Assembly (NCBI GenBank): GCA_947034895.1
Contig: OX344762.1
Coordinates: 6,577,501-6,641,500 of the forward strand
Reading direction: 5' to 3'
Length of the DNA: 64,000 nt
DNA from: Rhytidiadelphus loreus
Lineage: Eukaryota; Streptophyta; Bryopsida; Hypnales; Hylocomiaceae
Part shown: positions 56,050 through 64,000 of the stretch, one piece after another
How positions within the stretch are numbered: the stretch's first letter is position 1
How the letters are laid out: each line of letters starts with the position of its first letter
Program-made: the position numbers and the translations under genes
Notes under the pieces: generated by a model
Database searches by the model: none
Told to the model about the DNA's origin: nothing
Seen by the model: the letters and a program-made list of their open reading frames with translations, nothing else

Positions 56050-57979
56050 CCCATTCAAGAAGTGAAGTGGGCTCACCACCCCATGCCAGTCCTTCAATGC
56101 CCTCACTCAGGGCTTGATGGGATGCGAATGATACGGACGGAGGCTCCCCGTCTTTGCAGTGCCTGCCTGGGCCGCCTTCAACTTACGTCGCGCATTCATT
56201 ACTGTGGTCTACGAGCCCCTCCCAATCATTTCATCCATCCCATTGGAGGAAGCGTACAGTACATGTACAGGATCCATGTAACAATATCCATGTACAGCAT
56301 TGAACTGTACAGCAATGCGTCCTTGGTGCAAGAGCCGGGAAGCGACACAAACACCGAGGGGGAGGGAGGAGAAGAGATGACGAGGAGGAGGAAGAAGAGG
56401 AAGAAGAAGAAAGCAATTCCATGGAAGTGAGTGCCCACCGAATTCCTACATTCTCCAATTCCAGGCAGGGTTCCAGCAAGTTCAGGAATTTCAGGGCATT
56501 GGGGGCTATATCAGGCACTTCGGGTGATGTGGGCCTATTTCCGCCGTTGCCACCCTTTCGTGGTACTTGTGTGCGTGTGTTGGTGCAGGCTGTCCTTGCA
56601 CTTGGAGCGCTGCTGCTGCTTTGCTGCTATCGCTTTCATCATTGCTTGCTTGCAGATTCTAATAAGTCTACACTATCATCAATCCAGACTCAATCCTGTG
56701 AACATTGCATTGCCAGTTGGGTCAATGTGATGTCTACCCTGTTGAGGTGCTCATCACTCTGTCCTGGAGGAATGGTTGGTACTTGGTAGCTTGTAGCTTA
56801 GCTTCGCAATATCCGCCTCGTCTCCCTCGTTCGTCATTTTGCTTTCCCGACAAACTCTCGACTGCGGTCCCACATTGCCATTATTGCGGAGAACTCTGTG
56901 TTTTTGCGCACCTGGCTTGTCGCGTTAAGTTATTCGGCGGAGGCCAGGCAGGTGGGCAGGCAGGCCGTCATTTCAATACCAGCGCAATGGAACTACTCAC
57001 TGTTGTCAGGTGTCAGTTGCGGTTATGAGATCGACTCATTTATTTATTTTTGTGCAGCCATGTGGAGGGGCGTCGGTTGTTTCTTAAATGCCGCGTCTGC
57101 GTTGATGATGGTGATGATTCACCCGGATGCTAGTGGTGTTTTAGTCTGAACTGAAATCGGTGGGCAGGTTGTTAGCTTTTGTGTGAGCTCGGTGAGGTTG
57201 GAGGATCCGAAGGGCATATGAGCGCAATTGGATTGTTTGGGTTGCCTTTGTGTCGATGGACGTGTGTCTATTGATGACGACATTGGGAGCTTCAGGGTTT
57301 GTTTGGTGATTGCTCCCTTATGGTCTGGACGAATTTTTGAACATTCGTTTTCATTCCTATGTCGAGGAGAATGCTGCCATTGCCACATTTGCGTGTGTAG
57401 CGGCGTTTTGTCTCGGGGACGCCGTAATGTGGTCCTTTGCTCACAATTCTACGGGGAGTGTTCATAGAAATTGTCCACCGTAATCGTATTTGTATGCCCT
57501 CACAGCAGTTGAATCAGCCATTCTGTTGTGAAGGTGGTTTCAGTGCGTCATGTTGTAGTGGGACTTTGCGTGTGTCCTTGACGCAGGCGGTTGTGAGTTC
57601 GTTGTAATCGTCCGTATCACAGACTCTCGTACAATGATGTACTGGTCACCCGCGCTTTGAAAGTGAAGGACTGGTTGATGCCATCGTGACCTCCATTAGG
57701 GATCCTTAAGAGATCTGTGGAATGCATTTCAGCCACTGCCACTAGATTGTAGACTGGACGAGCATATTGTGGCACCGACAATGGGGGGAATCAGGAGGCG
57801 ACGAATGTGGAGGAGAAACAGAGCAAGAGGGATAGGGTTATGTCATGAGGAGGAGGATAATCAACATTGACAGGAGGAGGTTTGTGACGTGAATTGTGTG
57901 GAGTGAAGACGAGGGTTCTGGATCCTAGTTATGCAGGCTTCGACACTTTGCCGAGCATACTGCATGCGGCCAAGTACTA
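56050..57979 (+). promoter_or_regulatory. Probable promoter and 5' leader of the palmitoyltransferase
   Basis: GC-richer sequence directly upstream of the palmitoyltransferase start, with a purine-rich GAGGAGGA/GAAGAA tract at 56342-56412. Short open frames are present but none resembles a known protein. A long leader, possibly with introns, is likely; exact exons cannot be assigned. Confidence 0.35.
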
Positions 57980-60900
57980 ATGGTGCGTCGTCATGGCTGG
58001 CAGCTTCCAGCGCACACGTTCCAGGTCAGTTTCCTCCTTAATCCAATTTCTCATCCTCTTGCATTGTGTGCCCTAAAATTTCAACACAGCAGAGTTATCA
58101 TTAAATTCAACACTATTTCAGATTTCGTGATTGAATCACCAAAATTGTGCTTGTTGACACCCTTCTCACGGCATTATTGAAATGGATTCACTCCTACTTT
58201 TTCACTGAATCAAACTCAGCAGCCCCTGTTTGAAGGAGTTTAATGGATACTCTAATTTCTGTGAATATGGCTTATGAACCTGTATTTATAGACATTCGTG
58301 AAGCAGTAATCAGCGTGGCAACGGATTTATGATGTTCTGTGAACATGGCTGCATAACCAAGACAGTGTAGAAATTATTATCGACGCTCCTCTAGCTGTCG
58401 AATTTTGTGTATATGCGAGTGTGTTGCTACCTGCTGCTGGACTGACGATTGTAGGTAGGGAGTTTGCGATGGAAAATTCTTTATTTATTGAATAGGCCTT
58501 ACTCTTGAAATGGTTGTGTGACCCCATTATTGCTGAGTGTGTTGATCATCAGGTGGTGGCGATCACAGTCTACTTCTTGCTGGCAACCGCCTTCTATGTT
58601 TTCTTGGCCCCCTTCTTGTGGATCGGCGGATTGGAATCCGCAGCCTTTGCACTTTATTCCCCCTTGGTATATGTTCTTTCTACTTCTGTATTGGTTTGAG
58701 GTTGTTGGAAACTTAGTTGACAAGCTCTGTAACCCCTCAAAAGGCAAAGAAGCCCAAGTCGAGTCTCTTGTTTCTGAGCAATTTTGAGTAGGTCATATAG
58801 GGACTGCTGATTCTAGTGACAATAAAAATCAATCTCATTTGAGTTATATTTTCCACAATATGATCAATCAAGCTGGTCCCCAACCGTGAATCCTTTCTTA
58901 GTTAGGGCCTCGTGGTCTTAAGCAGTTTTGAGTTGGTCATATGCGGATTTTCTCATCAAATTTGCAATGTTGTCCACTGATTATAGTGATTTTGTAATTA
59001 ACTCCATTTGAATTCTGTGATCAATCGAACTTGTCATTACAAAACCATGAATCCTTGGTCTTTTAGGGGTTGAAATCTTTGAATTCTTAATCTCTGATGT
59101 TAAATTCCGTCAATGGACTTGCAGTTCATTACGGTCTTACTGCTCTACATGCGCTGTTCGGCGATCAACCCGGCCGACCCTGGTGTGTTGAAGAATCGGC
59201 CCTTATCCAAGCACGATATGAATAGTTCCTTCTCACAGATATCAGGAGACATGACGCCAGTAACGTCGAGTCCCCTCTCTGCTCTGCAATCGGGAAGAGA
59301 TTCGGACCGAAAGCCTTCTCATGCCGAGCAGATTCGAGTGGGTTGGGGCAAGACACCTGGTTTCTGTTCTTTCACGGGACTTTGTATGCTATCCTGTGGT
59401 TGGCTGGTCAAGGATGATGTCTGTTATAACGAGGCAAAATATGAGCAGCCCGTCCCTGAAGAAGACATTCTTTTCTGCACACTCTGCAATGCTGAGGTAT
59501 TTGGGGACAACACCACCCGTCTTTGTTGTGAAACAATTTTAATTACAATTTAAAGATTAATTTTTTGCTCTTGGATGAATTATAAATGTTCTTTGGTATT
59601 TGCTCTTGAACGCTAGGTTCGCAAGTACAGCAAGCATTGCAGGAGCTGTGACAAATGTGTTGATGGTTTCGATCACCACTGTCGGGTACTACATACACTA
59701 CTCTGCACTACTTCCTCACTGATATCTCTTCAATCAAATTTTCACTTTTAAGGAAGTAATTTCATGGCACTTGCCTTGTTACTTTGATGCTTCTCCTTGG
59801 GGGGATTTCTCTTCATAGGCTAAAAAACTCGGGAGCCCTTCCCGTGCTGGTACGCTTGGGGCAGAATGGAATTTAACACATTTTCGTTTATGGATTTCCC
59901 CCCCTTGGCAGTGGTTGAACAACTGTGTAGGGAGGAAGAATTATTCAACATTTATTGCTCTAATGGCCGCAAGTCTTATCTTGGTGAGCTGATTCTCCTT
60001 TAACTACTGTCATGCAGAAAGAGGAACCTGGAACATTCTGGTCTCCAGGTGAAATGATTGATTTTTACAAACGATTATAGCAAGTCTTTGATCCCTAATT
60101 CGAAGATCGTGCAATGTCACCGGTGATACAATAGGCCTGTCAGGTTAGATGCTATTGAACTTACTAAGAGTAGCAACACTCGGACTAATCTACCACGTTG
60201 GTAATGCATGCAGCTTGTGGTGGAGTGGGGAATAGGAGCAGCTGTTTTTATACGTTGTTTTGTTGACAGAAGAGGAACTCTCGACCAGATATACAGCAAG
60301 CTTGGAAATGGATTTTCCATGGCGCCTTTTGCCTCTATAGTGGTAATAAATTGAATATTGTGCCTTGAATGATAGGCATGTGTTTTGGCTGATGCACTCA
60401 GATGTCAGAAACATGATCAAAGAAATGCCCCCCTGCCACTCGGATGCCCTCCTGACAGAGGGTTTGAGTGGTTTTTGCAGTTGGTGTGCACATTGGTGGC
60501 TTTCCTGGCCTCAGTTCCTTTGGGAGAACTCTTCTTTTTTCATCTTATACTGATGAGAAAGGTACTCCTTTTTGCACCTTCTTCAAGAACTTGTCGATAT
60601 GAACATTTCAATTTTAATTTCGTATTTCATTGATTAGTTAGTTAATTAATATCACATTTCAGTGCCAAAACTAAGAGCTCACAAGGATTCCAACGCTCGC
60701 AGGGGATTTCGACGTACGAGTATGTGGTGGCTATGCGAGCCCAAGCGGAGGCTCAGATGGAATCACCTGCCCCTGTCGAAGAGGAGAGTGAATTATCATC
60801 ACCTGGGGCTTCAACGGCAACTGGTTTGAGTGGGGGCAGCTCATTTGGGATTCAAATGCGTGGTGGTGGTAGCTGGTGTACACCGCCTCGAATATTCATT

Positions 60901-62784
60901 GAGCACCAGGTACAACAATGCATTATCCATTCCAAATATATATATATTTTTTAATGTGTCACTGACTTTGGTTTGAGCTATCAAAAATGTCCTGAATTCC
61001 AAACAATTTATGATAATCGTTAGTCCCCCGCGATGAAATTTTTGAAGCCGGCAGTGAGCCCAAATTCCTCATTTGTGAATTAGTCGAATTCGGAGTATTT
61101 TGCAGTCCGTTCTTGTCTATGGCCTTAGCACTGCATGGGCCTCACATCAGTGTACGGTAAATAACGTGTTCTTTCATATGTATTCTGGGATTTGTTCATC
61201 AGGAACTTCGTGATTTAAGTCCTTGTAAAGCTTATGGAAGAAAACGCAAGATGGGCACTATTTTTGAGGAAAAATCTACTGAGAAGAGTCCTGAAAGGAA
61301 AAGTGACGAGAGCGATAAAGATGAAGAGAAGGTTACTGAGAAACCTAATAACGAACAAGAGATTGAACAATCAAGTTCTAGGGTAATAGTTTTGTTTTAA
61401 GTTTTGAATAAACTAATATCCTTTATTTGCGTCGGTCTCAAATGACCTCCGAAGTAGTCGTAAATTTTCTGAATTTCCCCGCAAAGCTAATACCATTACT
61501 GCTGAGAAAATATGCACATTGCAAGGTTTGCTTACACATGGTCTTCGTTTGGATTGGCAGGACGAGTATATTGACATGGCACCACCAGGTGGGGTGTCTA
61601 CAGCAGTGGATCCAGACGGTGGTGGGCGGCCTAGAAAGAAAGCTCCAGGAAATGTGAGAATAAGTGCATGGCGGCTAGCAAAGCTCAACGCACAAGAGGC
61701 TTCTCGAGCAGCAGCCAAAGCCCGGGACAAATCCTCTGTACTGCAGAAGCTTGGTCCTCGTGACTCGGGCAATGCTGACCCTGAGATGTATTACAGTTCA
61801 AGTAGCAACATGGGCAGCAGTCGAAGTGGTGTAAGCATGGAGTTTGCATTGCAGAGATCACTGAAACGAATATCGCAGAAAATGCTTTCCCCTCGTGGAC
61901 TCCCTTCTTTGAATCCCGAGCTCTCCCGCACCCATGTTGCCAGGCTGCCTGTTCGATCTACTGAGCCAGCAGCACAATATGCGGACTCTGTCCGAAGCAG
62001 TATCAGTAGCCATAGCATCACTTCTACAATCTCTGATTCACTGAGCCCCCTTCCAGCAGAAATCAGGTACGGTCCCTTTGAGAATCAGTTCTCCATGGAG
62101 ACCATGGCTTCGGCCTCGTCAACCTCCACAATTGTACCCTCTCCAGGACCCAGGATGAATCGGTCATCATTCCCTGCACAAGTGAGGACCCACGTCCCCC
62201 CATGGGGTGTCAGTGATGATGCACCGAACACACTTCGTCCTTCGAGGGAACGCAACATTTTTCTGAGGGAACCCAAGAGAAGTGCGGTGTTTTGGAACCG
62301 ACCGGGTTTGGGAAGGTTTGGAGGTGACCCCAGTGTCATCATCAGGCCACAAAGCAGGATTTTGTTTGGCGGCAGTGGCATCAGCACGTCCACATTTCCA
62401 TCACAATTTGTGCGAACGTGGCCGAAGAACCCGCTTGCAGCTCATCCCGATGTATCAGAGTCTGAGTTGGGAACTACCGCAGATTCGGCATCCTCTAGTC
62501 CTACAGCACGGGCTGCATCTCCTCCTGTGGAGCTTCCAAGCCAGGCCAGCGCTCCAGAAAGCTTTTCCATCTTCTTTGGACCTCCTATTGTTCCAGTTGG
62601 AGCTGGGAAACGGGAAGCCCTGCCACCGACTCCACCTTCTGAGCCTGCCACAGAGGGGACAGAACCAAGAAGGGTACATATTCAGATAGCTGCGCAGAGC
62701 AGACCCTTTGTCCTACCGGTTGCCACCCTTCCTCGGTCAGTCACTCCAAGGTCCAAGTCGCCAACCTTTGTACCTCGAAAATAA
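57980..62784 (+). CDS. DHHC-type protein S-acyltransferase (palmitoyltransferase)
   Basis: Membrane enzyme that attaches palmitate to protein cysteines. Exons: 57980-58024, 58553-58666, 59125-59496, 59617-59685, 59912-59983, 60214-60342, 60481-60561, 60703-60909 and 61561-62784, all in phase 0 with GT-AG introns; 2313 nt, 770 aa. A further in-frame exon at 61203-61382 would add 60 aa. It starts [15 protein letters not shown], the start of the plant PAT19-22 group. Two membrane helices follow ([25 protein letters not shown]), then the DPG motif (AINPADPG). The zinc-binding DHHC domain reads [22 protein letters not shown], then FDHHCRWLNNCVG, with catalytic Cys199. Two more helices surround [22 protein letters not shown] and [20 protein letters not shown]. 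The TTxE-type motif appears as STYE. The C-terminal 400 residues are long, Ser/Pro-rich and probably cytosolic, ending [11 protein letters not shown]. Confidence 0.94.
61203..61382 (+). other. Probable in-frame cassette exon of the palmitoyltransferase
   Basis: This 180 bp stretch sits between exons 8 and 9, has an acceptor (TTCATCAG) and a donor (AGG then GTAATA), starts and ends in phase 0 and contains no stop. It would encode 60 residues rich in Lys and Glu: [18 protein letters not shown], then [20 protein letters not shown], then a Ser-rich end. Its phase and composition suggest a real or alternatively used exon. Inclusion does not disturb the downstream frame. Family members I recall lack this insert. 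Confidence 0.6.
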
Positions 62785-64000
62785 GCACTGAATTTAGAAT
62801 TCTTAAGCTTCAGCGCTTTACATTGGGGACCCATCTTTAAATCTCCCATTCTGGTATACCTTGAACCTCAAAAAAGATGGTTAGCAACCGATCATCGTAC
62901 CACGCCGCAAGCTCCCTCCCAATCGAGTGGAGCTGTTGAAGCTGGTACAACAACTGTTGGGACTGTGGAATTATTTATTCTGGCCCTCGGTCAATGGCCA
63001 GACAATCGCAGACATTCCAGCTTTCAGAAATGGGGCTCAAAGAGGTACGTGCACTGCACCTGAAGGCTAACGGTGCCCAATTCGATTCTCATTGAGAACT
63101 TATTAGGGACTCAAGTGGAGTATCTGAAGAAACTGCTCAAGTGCTCTTCAACTGGATTGAGAGTTTGTCCAAATTTTAACAATCTGGGGACCTGTACAAT
63201 TTTCTGGTTGGGCTGCGAAGTTCTGTACAGAGTCAAACCTCGTTTTTTCGTTCTGGCGAGTATTAGAAGCGTACGTTTGCCTTATACTCGCGGGGAGTCC
63301 CTTGTGGGAAATACAAACATTTGTCATAGTCATTTATTTTTGGGTGCATTTCCCATTACCTTGCATATTGTACTTTTCCAAATGTAACACCACTGCTTGA
63401 ATTCAGTGATTTCTCGCACATCTACTGTGACATCTGGTCGTGACACTAGAAGATATTCTTCATGTCTGAATGCAGAATTGGAACATAAGTGATTATGCAG
63501 AATTTACTATTTTAAACATGTAGCTACAGTTTCTCCATGTGTAGATGTTGGAAGAGAGCTTTCTGGCATAATATTTTGTATCATTAATAATAACTGAGAA
63601 GGTCACTTAACATTCGCCTGTAGCTTTGAAGTTGTGGTGGGAATTGAAGTAGCTACTGTTGCTCTCAGTCAGAATATTGTATATTTCATGTGCTGTGGTT
63701 TTCATCCTTGATAGAATGCTGACTTAAAATTTACGTCTCTCAAAACTGTAAACACGCAAGGCTGGTGCACATGAGCGTAGTTCCCCTGAATGTATGCTTG
63801 TGGAGCTTTGCTTTCACGTACATTCAGTGGCTTGTTTAGGACAATCCCGAGGTGTGATGATGGTCCCCATAAGGCTCTATCAACCTTAATTGAGAATCAT
63901 AAAATTGTGTATTAGGAAGGTCTCATTTTTGAGTCACATGATTGTATAGTCTCATATTGACAACATGTGAAGTTTAAGGACTTTTGAATATTTATTTGAA
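62785..64000 (+). other. Palmitoyltransferase 3' UTR and downstream region
   Basis: Sequence of mixed composition follows the stop. The open frame at 63073-63387 shows no recognised family. No polyadenylation signal is assigned. Confidence 0.4.

Noticed and set aside
1..64000. CRISPR arrays, operons, bacterial-type signals, tRNA or rRNA genes
   Set aside because: None seen. The sequence is eukaryotic with introns; no cloverleaf or rRNA-like sequence was recognised by eye, though a tRNA scan was not possible.

Overview
The window looks like nuclear DNA of a non-seed land plant, most likely a bryophyte. This is inferred from plant-type gene families with GT-AG introns, AT-rich intergenic DNA full of small transposon remnants, a piggyBac-type transposase relic (unusual for plants) and a mitochondrial nad3 fragment that reads like the bryophyte protein. 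The species cannot be named from the sequence alone.

Four genes look intact. They are a Pumilio-family RNA-binding protein (minus strand, ten coding exons, 25045 to 19577), urease accessory protein UreF (minus strand, one exon, 36778 to 36044), multiprotein bridging factor 1 (plus strand, four exons, 45557 to 46815) and a DHHC palmitoyltransferase (plus strand, 57980 to 62784, nine exons plus one probable cassette exon). For each spliced gene the joined exons give an uninterrupted frame whose length divides by three. Broken genes are two partial proline dehydrogenase copies (1-1505), the piggyBac-like transposase (about 2260-3750), a coiled-coil-type pseudogene (10260-9718), an RMA-like RING gene with two frameshifts (34575-33762) and two exon-like pieces near 28.4-29.0 kb. 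The genes have unrelated housekeeping or regulatory roles and show no sign of working as one pathway.

Layout: 0-4 kb holds dead proline dehydrogenase and piggyBac sequence. From 4 to 18 kb is an AT-rich, gene-empty repeat field with a CACTA-type hairpin and a 1.5 kb fold-back element that carries a tandem array of about 170 bp units. From 18 to 26.7 kb is a GC-richer island with the Pumilio gene. From 27 to 33 kb is AT-rich repeat. From 32 to 38.6 kb the RING relic and UreF sit between two long direct repeats, the second of which ends at a nad3 fragment. From 39 to 55 kb is repeat-rich DNA around MBF1, and 56-64 kb is the palmitoyltransferase with its leader and trailer.

The strongest unifying signal is a set of short elements flanked by TTAA with ends beginning CCC and finishing GGG, the hallmark of piggyBac-type elements. 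They are found at 39.4-40.0, 49.9-50.6 and 51.0-52.2 kb, with isolated ends elsewhere. Two are nested inside other TTAA elements at an internal TTAA, so target-site use can be read directly. A piggyBac transposase relic with all three catalytic aspartates lies in the same window. A hAT-type element with an 8 bp duplication, a CACTA-type hairpin with a 3 bp duplication and three copies of a TA-flanked MITE complete a rich DNA-transposon record.
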